A stretch of DNA of 64,000 bases from RYN-111 sp963760125 (GCA_963760125.1 CAVXBV010000011.1:198417-262416), one strand, 5' to 3'; shown: positions 32,382 through 41,138, counted from the first letter of the stretch. The notes: a model not told the origin generated them from the letters alone. Made by a program: numbers and translations.

Positions 32382-33163
32382 AAGACGTTCCTCTCGAACA
32401 GGCGGCGTTGGGCAAGGACGAGCAGGACGAGGGGCGGAGCGGCGAGCACCACCGCCCCGGCGAGGGCGATCGGCGTCTCTGTCGGGTCGAGGCTCCGGAG
32501 GCGGGACAGGGCCAGCGGCAGCGTCTGGTCGCTGGGGGCCCGCACGTAGAGCAGCGCGTCCAGGAACGCGCCCCAGTGCACCGCGAAGACCAGGGCGACG
32601 ACCGCCAGCGTGGTCCCCCGCACCTGCGGGAGGCCGACGGTCCACCAGGTGCGGACCGCGGACGCGCCCTCGAGCCGGGCCGCCTCCCACTGCTCGACGG
32701 GGATGCGACGGAACGCGGCGTACGCCAGCAGCACCGCCAGCGGGGTCGAGGCCGCGAATGCCGGCGCCACCAGCGGGGCCAGGGTGTCGAGGACCCCCAC
32801 CTTCAGGTAGAGCACGAAGCGCGCGACCCACAGCATCGGCAACGGGACGAACAGCAGGACGACCACGGCAGCGACGGCGCGGCGACGCCAACGGGGGCCG
32901 AGCTGGGACAGCGCGAAGCCGACGCTGCTCGCGACGGCGACCCCGATCGGGACGGCGACGCCGACCACGATCGCGGAGTTCCGGAACGCCCGGCCGAGCT
33001 CCAGGCCGCGGTACCCGTCCAGCGACGGCGGCACGGGGAGCAGGTCGACCCCGTCCGGCGGCGGCAGTCCGACCCTGCGGAGCGACCCCGCGACGACGAC
33101 GAGCAGGGGGACGGCGAACACGAGCAGCACCAGCGCGCGCACCAGCACCAGCGACCGCCCCAT
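32378..33163 (-). CDS. Sugar-type ABC importer permease (MalG-like)
   Basis: 261-residue permease, first gene of the importer operon, with about six helices and the EAA loop V-E-Q-W-E-A-A-R-L-E-G-A-S near residues 146-158. The ATG at 33163 has CAGGAT exactly 6 bases upstream, so the operon may have its own leaderless promoter; it also lies only 20 bases after the SDR gene and may be cotranscribed with it. The first residues form helix 1 directly, as in MalG proteins. Confidence 0.9.
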   Translation of the reverse strand: MGRSLVLVRALVLLVFAVPLLVVVAGSLRRVGLPPPDGVDLLPVPPSLDGYRGLELGRAFRNSAIVVGVAVPIGVAVASSVGFALSQLGPRWRRRAVAAVVVLLFVPLPMLWVARFVLYLKVGVLDTLAPLVAPAFAASTPLAVLLAYAAFRRIPVEQWEAARLEGASAVRTWWTVGLPQVRGTTLAVVALVFAVHWGAFLDALLYVRAPSDQTLPLALSRLRSLDPTETPIALAGAVVLAAPPLVLLVLAQRRLFERNVL

Positions 33164-33183
33164 CGGTCCATCCTGCCCTGACG

Positions 33184-33993
33184 TCAGCGCAGCAGGGTCC
33201 CCATGTCGAGCGGGAGCGCGATCCCGGTGAAGTTCGCGGCCTCGTCGGAGCACAGCCAGGCGACGGCCGCGGCGATGTGCTCGGTCGGGGTGGTGCTGAC
33301 CGGCAGCGCGTTCATGAAGATGGGGGCGAGCGTCCGGGCGGACTCGGCCACCAGCGGGAACAGCTCGGGGGTCGTCATGCCGGTCGGGACCGACGCGGGG
33401 TGGATCGTGTTGACGCGGATCCGGTGCTCCGCGACCTCGTTCGCCACGGACCGTGCCATACCCGTGATCGCGTGCTTGGACGTCGAGTAGTCCGACAGGA
33501 ACGGCAGTCCGCGCAGGCCGGCGACGGACGACGTCACGACGATGGCTCCGCCGCGCCCCTGCTCGATGAGCGCGGGAACGGCCGCCTGCAAGGTGTTCCA
33601 CGTGCCCGTCACGTTGACCGACATCGTCGCCTCGAACTGCTCGGGGCTGACGTCGACGAACGCCGAGCCGGTGCAGATGCCGGCGTTGGCGACGACCACG
33701 TCCAGTCCCCCGAGGTCGGCCAGGATGCGGGCGACGGCCGCCTGCATCGCCGCACGGTCCCGGGTGTCGGCGACGAAGGACAGGCAGCGCCGCCCCTCCT
33801 TCTCCACCAGGGCGACGGTCTCGGCCAGGTCGTCGGCTGAAGGACCGGGGTAGCCGGTCGTCGCGAAGTCCTGGCAGATGTCGAGCACCGCGACGTCGGC
33901 GCCCTCCTGCGCGAACCGGACGGCCTCGGCGCGCCCCTGCCCGCGGGCGGCTCCGGTGACGAACGCGACCTTCCCGACGTACCTCTGCTCCAT
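33184..33993 (-). CDS. Mycofactocin-coupled-type SDR oxidoreductase
   Basis: 269-residue SDR. The cofactor loop G-A-A-R-G-Q-G is at residues 14-20, N-A-G follows near 107, and the catalytic pair is in Y-S-T-S-K. After strand 2 it carries the roughly 20-residue insertion (D-I-C-Q... Y-P... D-D-L-A-E-T-V) that marks SDRs with non-exchangeable NAD reoxidised by mycofactocin. It would oxidise an alcohol, possibly the solute imported by the operon downstream. No mycofactocin synthesis gene is in the window. The ATG at 33993 has TACAGT exactly 6 bases upstream, inside a dyad operator. Confidence 0.9.
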   Translation of the reverse strand: MEQRYVGKVAFVTGAARGQGRAEAVRFAQEGADVAVLDICQDFATTGYPGPSADDLAETVALVEKEGRRCLSFVADTRDRAAMQAAVARILADLGGLDVVVANAGICTGSAFVDVSPEQFEATMSVNVTGTWNTLQAAVPALIEQGRGGAIVVTSSVAGLRGLPFLSDYSTSKHAITGMARSVANEVAEHRIRVNTIHPASVPTGMTTPELFPLVAESARTLAPIFMNALPVSTTPTEHIAAAVAWLCSDEAANFTGIALPLDMGTLLR

Positions 33994-34015
33994 GGCCGAA
34001 CTGTAACGCGTTCTA
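33994..34015 (-). promoter_or_regulatory. Leaderless -10 overlapped by KstR-like dyad TnnAACnnGTTnnA
   Basis: TACAGT (minus, 34000-34005) lies 6 bases before the SDR ATG. The 14-bp dyad TGTAACGCGTTCTA at 34002-34015 matches TnnAACnnGTTnnA, the published KstR (TetR-family) box of actinobacterial steroid-degradation genes, and covers the -10. A TetR-type repressor of lipid or steroid catabolism is the likely ligand; its gene is not in the window. Confidence 0.6.
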
Positions 34016-34418
34016 CTCGCCGGAGAGGGCAGCTCCGCTGGGCCTTGGTCAGGGGTACGGCGGTCCGGCCGGTGTAGTCGTAGGACACCAGCGCGACCTC
34101 GACCTTGGCGGCGGGGACCCCGGCCTGTTCGACGGCGCACAGGATCCGGAAGGACGTGCGACCGACGGACAGCACCGACACGTCCACGTCGAGCGTGCCC
34201 TCGCCGACCTCGGCCAGGTAGTCGACCGACAGGTGCGGCACGATCACGCCGCCGTCGAAGGCCCCGGTGCTGTTGAGGAACTCCGTCCAGGCCAGTCCGC
34301 AGCGACGCAGGATGCGGTCGAAGGACAGGTGGTAGCCGTAGCCGGGCGCGGTCGGGTCGACGTCGGCGATGAGGGGACGGGTGTCCTCCGGCGTGACGGA
34401 GGTCGTGGAGCGGTACAC
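34013..34418 (-). pseudogene. Hotdog-fold acyl-CoA thioesterase, apparent C-terminal frameshift
   Basis: About 134-residue YbgC/4HBT-like thioesterase: the central helix and strands run Y-G-Y-H-L-S-F-D-R-I-L-R-R, then E-F-L-N-S-T-G, then T-S-F-R-I-L-C-A-V. The reading frame passes the usual family end (V-P-L-T-K-A-Q-R) and would run through the SDR promoter and 385 bases of the SDR gene; shifting frame by one near 34035 meets a TAG at 34013-34015. I therefore suspect a one-base insertion. The GTG at 34418 is 6 bases after GACACT. Divergent from the EEP gene with 32 bases between. Confidence 0.55.
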
Positions 34419-34450
34419 GCGACCAGTGTCGCGCCTGCCACGATGGGCCG

Positions 34451-35389
34451 ATGCGCGCACGCCTGGTCACCGGTGCGCTGGTCGTGGTGACGTTCTTGCT
34501 GGGCGCGCCCACGGTGATCCGCCTGGTCGGCGACCACGGCCGGAGCCTGCTCGTGCTCGCAGCGGTCTGCGTCCCGCTGCTCGTGCTGCCCCTGCTCGCC
34601 CTGGGCGTGGTCGCTGCCGTGCTCCGTCGCCGCGTGCTCGCGGGCCTGGTGTCGGTGCTGCTGCTGCTCGACGTCGCCTGGCTCGTCCCCCTCTGGACGT
34701 CCTCACCGGTGCGCTCGGGCACGGGGCTGGTGGTGATGACGCTGAACCTGCGGTTCGGGATGGCTGATCCGGACGCGGTGGTGCGGATGGTGCGGGACCA
34801 GCAGGTCGACGTGCTGGCGACCCAGGAGCTCACCGAGGCGGGGGTACGGCGCTTGCAGGCCGCCGGGCTCGAGGACGTGCTCCCGCATTCCGAGCTCCGG
34901 GCGTTCCGGGCCGCCGACGGGTGCGGGCTGTGGTCGCGGCTGCCGATCGACGCGCTGCCGCCGTTCGAGGCGCGGTTCCAGGCGCCGGGGGCCGTCGTGC
35001 ACACGGCCGGCGGCGACGTGACGGTCCGGGTGCTGCACCCGTTCCCCGCGACCCTGGCCGGCGGCGGGCTGTACCGGTCGGACTACGCCGGCATCACCCG
35101 GCAGGTGCGCGCGCTGCCCACCGGGCCGACGGTCCTGGCCGGCGACTTCAACGCGAGCGTCGACGACGCGGCGCTGCGGACGCTGATGGGGACGGACTTC
35201 CGGGACGCCTCCGAGCTCGCCGGTTCGGGGCTGCAGCGCACCTGGGGCCCGATCGTCGGCGGGCCCGCGCTCCTGCACCTCGACCACGTCCTGGTCCGCG
35301 GTCTGGACGCGCGCTCGACCGCGGTGCTGCCCGTCCCGAACACCGACCACCGCGCGCTGCTGGCCCGCTTGGTACTGCCCACCCCCTGA
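34451..35389 (+). CDS. Membrane-anchored endonuclease/exonuclease/phosphatase-family protein
   Basis: 312 residues. Three hydrophobic segments (about residues 7-85) precede an EEP catalytic domain that should face outside. The metal and catalytic motifs are present: M-T-L-N-L-R near 96, T-Q-E-L near 119, A-G-D-F-N-A near 231-236, L-D-H near 276 and T-D-H-R near 299. It may be an extracellular nuclease or phosphodiesterase; lipid phosphatases share the fold. CACGAT lies exactly 6 bases before the ATG. Confidence 0.88.
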   Translation: MRARLVTGALVVVTFLLGAPTVIRLVGDHGRSLLVLAAVCVPLLVLPLLALGVVAAVLRRRVLAGLVSVLLLLDVAWLVPLWTSSPVRSGTGLVVMTLNLRFGMADPDAVVRMVRDQQVDVLATQELTEAGVRRLQAAGLEDVLPHSELRAFRAADGCGLWSRLPIDALPPFEARFQAPGAVVHTAGGDVTVRVLHPFPATLAGGGLYRSDYAGITRQVRALPTGPTVLAGDFNASVDDAALRTLMGTDFRDASELAGSGLQRTWGPIVGGPALLHLDHVLVRGLDARSTAVLPVPNTDHRALLARLVLPTP

Positions 35390-35421
35390 CAAACCGGACA
35401 CGCGTCGGGGCAGGACATCGG

Positions 35422-35444
35422 CCGAAGGTGCAGAATGCCTTCGG
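35422..35444. terminator. Inverted repeat downstream of the EEP gene
   Basis: CCGAAGG (35422-35428) and CCTTCGG (35438-35444) pair perfectly around 9 bases, 30 bases after the EEP stop and about 50 bases before the next start. It is a likely terminator without a T tract, or an operator for the secreted protein gene. Confidence 0.4.
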
Positions 35445-35492
35445 TCAGTGCCCGTACGGCCACCTGTCGATGTCACGCCGAGGAGTTCCCCC

Positions 35493-37547
35493 ATGCGTCT
35501 GACCCCCTCCACCTTGCGCACCGTCGCGGGCCTGGCCACTGCGGGTCTGCTGGCCGGTGGGCTCATGGTCCACGGGGCGTCGGCGGCGACGTACGCGTGC
35601 CCGACCTACACCGACCCGGCCGGCGACGACACCTCAGACCTCGGCGAGGACGACATCGACCTCACCGCGATCACGCACACCGTGAGCGCTGGGCGCTTCC
35701 AGACGATCCTGAAGGTCGTCGCCCTCGGCACGAGCCCGGAGAACGCCGCGTCGGACATCTTCCGCACGACCTTCACGGTCGCCGAGAAGGCCGCAAGCTT
35801 CAGCGTCCAGCGCGACCAGTTCCCGAGCTCGACGTTCACCATCACCGGCACGCTGGACGGCAAGGCGGTCAAGACGACCGCCGACTTCGACCTCAAGGCC
35901 AGCACCGTCACCCTGTCGTCCGCCGTCGCCGACCTCGAGACCGCCGCCGGCGGGCCGCTGACCGGCAAGCCGCTCTCGGCGATGAAGGCCAGCACGGCCA
36001 CGATGAACGGGGGTCTCCCGGCGCTCACCGGTACCGACTCCGCGGCGGCGCCGGACGGCGTCGCGTACACCTTCGGCGACACCTGTGTCGGCCAGGTCGA
36101 CCCGACGACGGACCCGACCGACGCACCCACCGACGAGCCGACGGACGCACCCACCGACGAGCCGACGGACGCACCCACCGACGACCCGAGCGCCACGCCG
36201 ACCGACAGCGGCTCGCCGACGGCGACGCCGACCGCAACGGCCGGGACCGCCGGTTACGTCGGGCTCGCCGCTCCGGTGCGCGTCCTCGACACCCGCGGCG
36301 GCACCAAGCGCGTCGGGACCGTCAGCGGCCCGGTGAACGGTTCGTTCTCCTTCGGCCTGGCCACCCGGGTCCCGGACGGCGCGACGGCGGTCGTCCTGAA
36401 CGTCACCGCGACCGGCAGCACGACCTCGGGCAACCTCGTGGTCCACCGCACCGGCACCGCCAACCCGGGGACCTCCAGCCTCAACTGGTCCAAGGGCGCC
36501 AACCAGGCCAACGAGGTGACGTCGGCGATCGACAGCGCCAAGAGCCTCGACGTCGACATCCGCAGCGCCGGCAAGACCCACGTCGTGGTCGACCTGATCG
36601 GTTACGTCACCGACAGCAGCACCGACGCGTCGACCCTCACGCTCCGCACGCCGAGCCGGGTGTTCGACAAGAAGGTCGAGGACGGTCCGACCCGGATCAC
36701 CGTCCCGCTGTCCATGCGTCCCACCGGCACCCGGGGTGCGCTGCTGAACGTCACCCTGGTGAAGCCGTTCACCCCGGCCTACCTCTCGGTCTACCCGGGC
36801 GACAAGTCCCGCACGGGCACCTCGACGGTCAACGCGACCAGCAAGGAGATCCAGTCCAACGAGACCCTCGTGGCGCTGGACTCCACCGGCACGTTCATCG
36901 TGGACCTGAACGTCGGCGTCGCCCGGGTGGTCGTCGACCTGCTCGGGACGTACGGCGAGGCGACGAGCACCTCCGGGACGATCGCGCCGCGGGAGAAGCC
37001 GCTGCGCCTGCTCGACACCCGCTCGGGCCTCGGCGGCCCGAAGGGCAAGCGCCAGAACGGCAGCGACACGGCCGTCCAGCTGCCCACGACGGAGTTGCCT
37101 GCCGGCACCGTGGGTGTCGTGCTCGAGGTGACGTCCACGCAGTCGACTGAGGGTGGTTACGCCACCGTCCACCCGGGGGGCACGTCGTTCAACAACACCT
37201 CGACGATCAACCTCACGAAGGTCAGTGACCGCGCCCACCAGGTCGTCGTCGCGCTCGGCTCCGGCAACCCGGTGATCACCCTGGGCGGCAACGGCGCCAC
37301 CCACCTGGTCGCCGACCTCGTCGGCTACGTCGTGGTCCCGGGCTCGACCGACGCGTCGCCGACACCGGACCCGTCCGGGTCGACCGACCCGAGCGCCGAC
37401 CCTTCCGCCGACCCTTCCGCCGACCCTTCCGCCGATCCGTCGGCGGACCCGTCGGCGGACCCGTCAGGCGAGCCCAGCGCGGACCCGTCCGCGACGGCCA
37501 CCGCCTCCCCGACGCCGAACTGCCGCGTCACGCCGCCGCTCTGCTGA
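35493..37547 (+). CDS. Secreted multi-domain protein with three V-R-V-L-D-T-R repeats
   Basis: 684-residue exported protein. The signal peptide (residues 1 to about 31, ending A-S-A-A) is followed by an N-terminal domain, a Thr/Asp/Pro linker (about 207-250), then three roughly 115-residue repeats. Repeats 1 and 3 begin near V-R-V-L-D-T-R or R-L-L-D-T-R, and all end near H-V-V-V-D-L-x-G-Y or equivalent. The tail consists of D-P-S-A repeats and ends C-R-V-T-P-P-L-C. This repeat family is common in secreted proteins of Nocardioides-like actinobacteria; the function is unknown, perhaps adhesion or glycan binding. GAGGAG precedes the ATG. The repeats at 36110-36185 and 37383-37460 may vary in length. 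Confidence 0.85.
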   Translation: MRLTPSTLRTVAGLATAGLLAGGLMVHGASAATYACPTYTDPAGDDTSDLGEDDIDLTAITHTVSAGRFQTILKVVALGTSPENAASDIFRTTFTVAEKAASFSVQRDQFPSSTFTITGTLDGKAVKTTADFDLKASTVTLSSAVADLETAAGGPLTGKPLSAMKASTATMNGGLPALTGTDSAAAPDGVAYTFGDTCVGQVDPTTDPTDAPTDEPTDAPTDEPTDAPTDDPSATPTDSGSPTATPTATAGTAGYVGLAAPVRVLDTRGGTKRVGTVSGPVNGSFSFGLATRVPDGATAVVLNVTATGSTTSGNLVVHRTGTANPGTSSLNWSKGANQANEVTSAIDSAKSLDVDIRSAGKTHVVVDLIGYVTDSSTDASTLTLRTPSRVFDKKVEDGPTRITVPLSMRPTGTRGALLNVTLVKPFTPAYLSVYPGDKSRTGTSTVNATSKEIQSNETLVALDSTGTFIVDLNVGVARVVVDLLGTYGEATSTSGTIAPREKPLRLLDTRSGLGGPKGKRQNGSDTAVQLPTTELPAGTVGVVLEVTSTQSTEGGYATVHPGGTSFNNTSTINLTKVSDRAHQVVVALGSGNPVITLGGNGATHLVADLVGYVVVPGSTDASPTPDPSGSTDPSADPSADPSADPSADPSADPSADPSGEPSADPSATATASPTPNCRVTPPLC

Positions 37548-37553
37548 GCTCGA

Positions 37554-37572
37554 CCACCCGGCCCCCGGGTGG
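37554..37572. terminator. Hairpin between convergent genes
   Basis: CCACCCGG (37554-37561), loop CCC, CCGGGTGG (37565-37572): a perfect 8-bp stem just after the stop of the secreted repeat protein and before the convergent gene end at 37622. A bidirectional terminator is the likely role. Confidence 0.55.
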
Positions 37573-37621
37573 ACGCGCCGTCGTGGCACCGTCGACTGAC
37601 CAGGCGGGCTGAGCCCCGCGG

Positions 37622-40135
37622 TCAGGCGGTACGGCGGCGCAGCCCAACCGTGACGAGCAGCGCGAGCGCGAGCACCCCGAGCCCCAGGCCCGCTGCGTCC
37701 CTGCCGAGCCCGGTGGTCGCGAGCGTCCCCGTGGGCGCCGCGGTCGGGGGCACCGGCGTGGTCGGCGGGGCGGCGGGCGGGGCCGCCGGAGCGGCACCCG
37801 CCGCGGCGGCCTTGCCCGAGCCGAGCGACGGCAGCGCCACGGAGAACGCTCCGCGCCCGAAGTTGGCCGCGAACAGCGTCTTCGCCTTCGCCTGCCACTT
37901 CAGGTCGGTGATGGGGGCGTTCGGCAGGCCCGTGCCCACCCGCAGCCAGCGCGGCGTGGTGGCGGTGCGCGCCCCGTGGGTGAGGAACACGCCCACGTCC
38001 GAGGCGACCAGCAGGTCGTCGCCGACCGGCAGCACGTCGTTCACCGGTGCGAGCGGCAGGTCTCCGGTGACGTCGACCCAGGTCCGGCCGCCGTCGCGCG
38101 TGCGCCAGACCATGGACTTCTTGCCGCCGGACCGGAAGGCCGAGAACGTCGCGTACGCCGTCCGCGACGGGTCGCGGTAGTCGATGGCAACCGCGGTCAC
38201 CCAGTCGTTCGGCAGGCCCGTCGCGCGGGTCCAGGTCGTCCCGTCGTCGTGGGTGTACTGCACGCGGCCGTCGTCGGTCCCGGCGTACAGCGTGGCGAAC
38301 TCCGCGCCCCCGGCCGCGGCGATCGTCGTGACCGTGCCGTAGTTGCGGAACAGCGGGTTGGTCTCGCGCCCCGGTCCGCCGGTCAGGTCAGGGCTGATGG
38401 GCGTCCAGGTGGCGCCGTCGTCGGTGGACCTGTGCACGATCTCCGAGGCCGTGTACACCGCGTGCTTCTCGGTCGGGTCGAACTCGATCGGGGTGAGCCA
38501 GTTCTTGCGGGACCCGATGATCTCGTTGCTGAAGTCGCTCATCGAGGTGCCGCCGTTGGTGCTCCGCGCGCAGGCGCCGTACTGGCTGCAGCCGTAGACG
38601 AACTTCTCGTCCGCCGGGTCGATGGCCATCTCCGTGCCGTCGCCGCCGGTGATGTCCTTGTAGCCGTCGTCGGCCGGGTCGTTCTGCGCGCTGTAGTTGC
38701 GGTTGCCGCCGTTGTCCTGCAGGCCGACGACGAGCTTGCGCTTGTCCTGCTGCGACACGTCGACGCTGAACAGCTGGTTCCACGGCATGTACTCGCCGTG
38801 CTTGAACGACGCGCCGTTGTTGTCCGACCGGTAGAAGCCGCCGTCGTTGCCGACGTACACCCGGCCCTTGATGCGGGTGTCCCAGGCCATGGCGTGCTGG
38901 TCGGAGTGGAGCCCGGGGCTGCTCGAGAAGGACACGCCACCGTCCTTGCTCTCGCTCATGTTCACGCCGGTCGCGAACACGTGGTCGGGGTCGAGCGGAT
39001 CGACGTACACCCTTCCGAACCACCAGGCGTAGACGAACCCACCCGTCACGAGGGGGACGTCGACCGCGGGCGTGAAGGTCGCGCCGCCGTCCTCCGAGCG
39101 GGCCAGGCCGGCGGTGAGGCCGGCCTCGGTGGAGGCGAGCACGTAGACCCGGTTGTGGTCGCTCGGCGCGACCGCGACGCCGAGGCGGCCGAGCTCCGGG
39201 TTGGTCACGAAGTACGGCGCCCCGATGCGCTTCCAGGTGGAGCCGGCGTCGGTGGTCTTGAAGACGCCGCTGCCCAGGCCCGTGTAGACCCGGCGGTCGG
39301 GGTAGCGGATGCGGTCCCACATCGTCATGTAGGCGACCTTCGGGTCGACCGGGTCCAGGGCGATGTCGACGGCGCCGGTGGTCGGGGTCTCTCCTGCCAG
39401 CACAAGCTGCCAGGTCTTCCCGGCGTTCGTGGAGCGGTACAGCCCGCGCTCACCGCCGGGGGTGAACAGGGAGCCGTTGGCGGCGACCCAGATGGTCTTC
39501 TCGTCCCGCGGGTCGACGACGATCCGGCCGATGCGCTCCGTGCCGCGCAAGCCCATGTTCTGCCAGGTCTTCCCGCCGTCGGCGGAGCGCCAGACCCCGT
39601 CCCCGCCGTACGTGATGGAGCCTCCTCCGGGCCCCGCCTCGCCCGTGCCGGCCCACAGCACGCCGGTCTTGGAGATCGCCAGGGCTCCGACCGCTTGGCT
39701 GTTGGTGTCCGGCCAGGCGCTGGTGAAGGTCTTGCCGGCGTCGACGGTGTGCCACAGGCCCCCGGAGGCGGTCGCGACGTACACCGAGTCGGTCTTCTTC
39801 GGGTCCACGACGACGTCGAGCACCCGCCCGCCGATGTTGGTCGGCCCCTTCAGCTGCCAGGCGGCCGCGGCCAGTCCCGGCTCCGTGGCGGCCGTGCGTA
39901 CGGCCGTCGCGCGGGCCTGCGCCGTGGCGCGCTGCCACGCCCCGGTCGGGACACTGCCCCCGACCCGGCTGAGCATCGCGTCACCCGGGTCCTGGTCCTG
40001 GGCGGCGATCAGCCCCGAGGCGGTGACCGCCAGCGGGTGCGTCGCGGGCGTTGCCGCCGGGGTGACGACCGGGCCTGCGGCGAGCGCGACGACGAGGGGG
40101 AGGGCGAGGAACGGGAGCGTGGGGTGCAGGCGCAT
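37622..40135 (-). CDS. Cell-wall-anchored sortilin/BNR beta-propeller protein (LATTG)
   Basis: 837-residue surface protein. It has a signal peptide (1 to about 25), then many propeller repeats with S/T-x-D/N-x-G-x-T-W Asp-boxes (D-A-G-K-T-F, D-G-G-K-T-W, N-A-G-K-T-W, D-A-G-S-T-W and others), as in VPS10/sortilin and glycosyl-hydrolase-like proteins. A Pro/Ala/Thr linker leads to a sorting signal: L-A-T-T-G at 805-809, a hydrophobic helix and the basic tail R-R-R-T-A. LAxTG is the class E sortase motif of high-GC actinobacteria. The ATG at 40135 is chosen for the signal peptide; the long frame upstream is shadow. No sortase gene is in the window. Confidence 0.9.
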   Translation of the reverse strand: MRLHPTLPFLALPLVVALAAGPVVTPAATPATHPLAVTASGLIAAQDQDPGDAMLSRVGGSVPTGAWQRATAQARATAVRTAATEPGLAAAAWQLKGPTNIGGRVLDVVVDPKKTDSVYVATASGGLWHTVDAGKTFTSAWPDTNSQAVGALAISKTGVLWAGTGEAGPGGGSITYGGDGVWRSADGGKTWQNMGLRGTERIGRIVVDPRDEKTIWVAANGSLFTPGGERGLYRSTNAGKTWQLVLAGETPTTGAVDIALDPVDPKVAYMTMWDRIRYPDRRVYTGLGSGVFKTTDAGSTWKRIGAPYFVTNPELGRLGVAVAPSDHNRVYVLASTEAGLTAGLARSEDGGATFTPAVDVPLVTGGFVYAWWFGRVYVDPLDPDHVFATGVNMSESKDGGVSFSSSPGLHSDQHAMAWDTRIKGRVYVGNDGGFYRSDNNGASFKHGEYMPWNQLFSVDVSQQDKRKLVVGLQDNGGNRNYSAQNDPADDGYKDITGGDGTEMAIDPADEKFVYGCSQYGACARSTNGGTSMSDFSNEIIGSRKNWLTPIEFDPTEKHAVYTASEIVHRSTDDGATWTPISPDLTGGPGRETNPLFRNYGTVTTIAAAGGAEFATLYAGTDDGRVQYTHDDGTTWTRATGLPNDWVTAVAIDYRDPSRTAYATFSAFRSGGKKSMVWRTRDGGRTWVDVTGDLPLAPVNDVLPVGDDLLVASDVGVFLTHGARTATTPRWLRVGTGLPNAPITDLKWQAKAKTLFAANFGRGAFSVALPSLGSGKAAAAGAAPAAPPAAPPTTPVPPTAAPTGTLATTGLGRDAAGLGLGVLALALLVTVGLRRRTA

Positions 40136-40288
40136 CTGGCTCTGTTCGGTACGCAGGAGAGTTGTCCTGCCGGGGGAACTCCTTTGCAGTGTCACGAGTT
40201 CGTTGCACAATGGAGCACCGCGCCCGCACCAGCGGCGCGCAGTCAGTACGCCCGTTGCCCCGGGGGTCCTGAGCGGAAGGGGTCGGGT

Positions 40289-41047
40289 GTGGACGCTGTC
40301 GCGACCAGGCTCTCCTGGCGCCGCTTGCCCTGGGTGGCTGAGCTCGGCTCGATCCTGTTCTTCTACGCGCTCTACTGCGTCATCCGCGTGCTGGCTCCCC
40401 ACCGCGTCGACGCCGCCTTCGAGAACGCCACGCAGGTCGCGTCGCTGGAGAGTGCCCTGGGTCTGTCCGACGAGGGCCGGCTGAACGCCTTCCTGACCCG
40501 CCACGACTGGCTGGAGATCATCGCCAGCTACTACTACGTGTCCCTGCACTACGTCGTCACGTCGGTGGTGCTCATCTGGCTGTGGCGCCGGCGCGACCGC
40601 GACTACGCCGCCATGCGCTCGTCGCTGGTGATCGCCAGCGCCATCGCCCTCGTGATCTACGCCGCGTGGCCGATGGCCCCGCCGCGCTACGCCATGAGCG
40701 GGGCCGTTGACACCGTGCACGACGTGCTCGCCTCGGGCGGGCACGGTGTCGCCGGCTGGGTGAACGACATCGCGGCCATGCCGAGCATGCACGTCGGCTG
40801 GGCCCTGTGGTGCGCCGTGGTCGTCGTGCGGCTGGGCACCCACCGGCTGCGCCACCTCGCCTGGCTCTACCCGCTCGTCACGACCCTCGTGGTGATCGCC
40901 ACGGCGAACCACTACCTGCTCGACGCCGTGGGCGGCGTGGTCGTGGTGGCGATCCCGCTCTACCTGACCGGCGCTTGGCGCGACCGGCGCGACGCGGGCG
41001 CGGCCGATGCTGTCGCCCCGCCGCTGCGGGAGCACGCCGCGGCCTGA
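40289..41047 (+). CDS. PAP2-family membrane phosphatase / inositol-phosphotransferase-like
   Basis: 252-residue protein with about six helices. Catalytic motifs: M-P-S-M-H-V-G-W near residues 164-171 and A-N-H-Y-L-L-D-A-V-G-G near 206-216, the H-x5-D-type pair of PAP2 enzymes in the form seen in AUR1/inositolphosphotransferase-like proteins. A GTG at 40289 preceded by GGAAGGGG is the start; the open frame extending to 37976 is shadow. A role in phospholipid or polyprenyl-phosphate dephosphorylation, or in phosphoinositol transfer, is possible. Confidence 0.88.
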   Translation: MDAVATRLSWRRLPWVAELGSILFFYALYCVIRVLAPHRVDAAFENATQVASLESALGLSDEGRLNAFLTRHDWLEIIASYYYVSLHYVVTSVVLIWLWRRRDRDYAAMRSSLVIASAIALVIYAAWPMAPPRYAMSGAVDTVHDVLASGGHGVAGWVNDIAAMPSMHVGWALWCAVVVVRLGTHRLRHLAWLYPLVTTLVVIATANHYLLDAVGGVVVVAIPLYLTGAWRDRRDAGAADAVAPPLREHAAA

Positions 41048-41138
41048 TCCCCTGCGTCAGATGACCGGCATCACCGGTCTTGTCATGGTTCGTGGCGCGC
41101 AGCACACTCGGGGTATCGCGCACGTCCCGGGGGCCCAC

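Noticed and set aside
35422..35444. Possible riboswitch upstream of the secreted repeat protein
   Set aside because: Only one simple hairpin and about 100 bases of space; no known aptamer pattern seen.
36110..37460. CRISPR-like arrays
   Set aside because: The direct repeats are short in-frame coding repeats (Thr-Asp-x-Pro and Asp-Pro-Ser-Ala) without spacers; no cas genes in the window.
37976..41047. 1023-codon plus-strand frame covering the LATTG protein region
   Set aside because: Only the last 252 codons (from 40289) encode PAP2; the rest is antisense shadow of the 37622-40135 gene.
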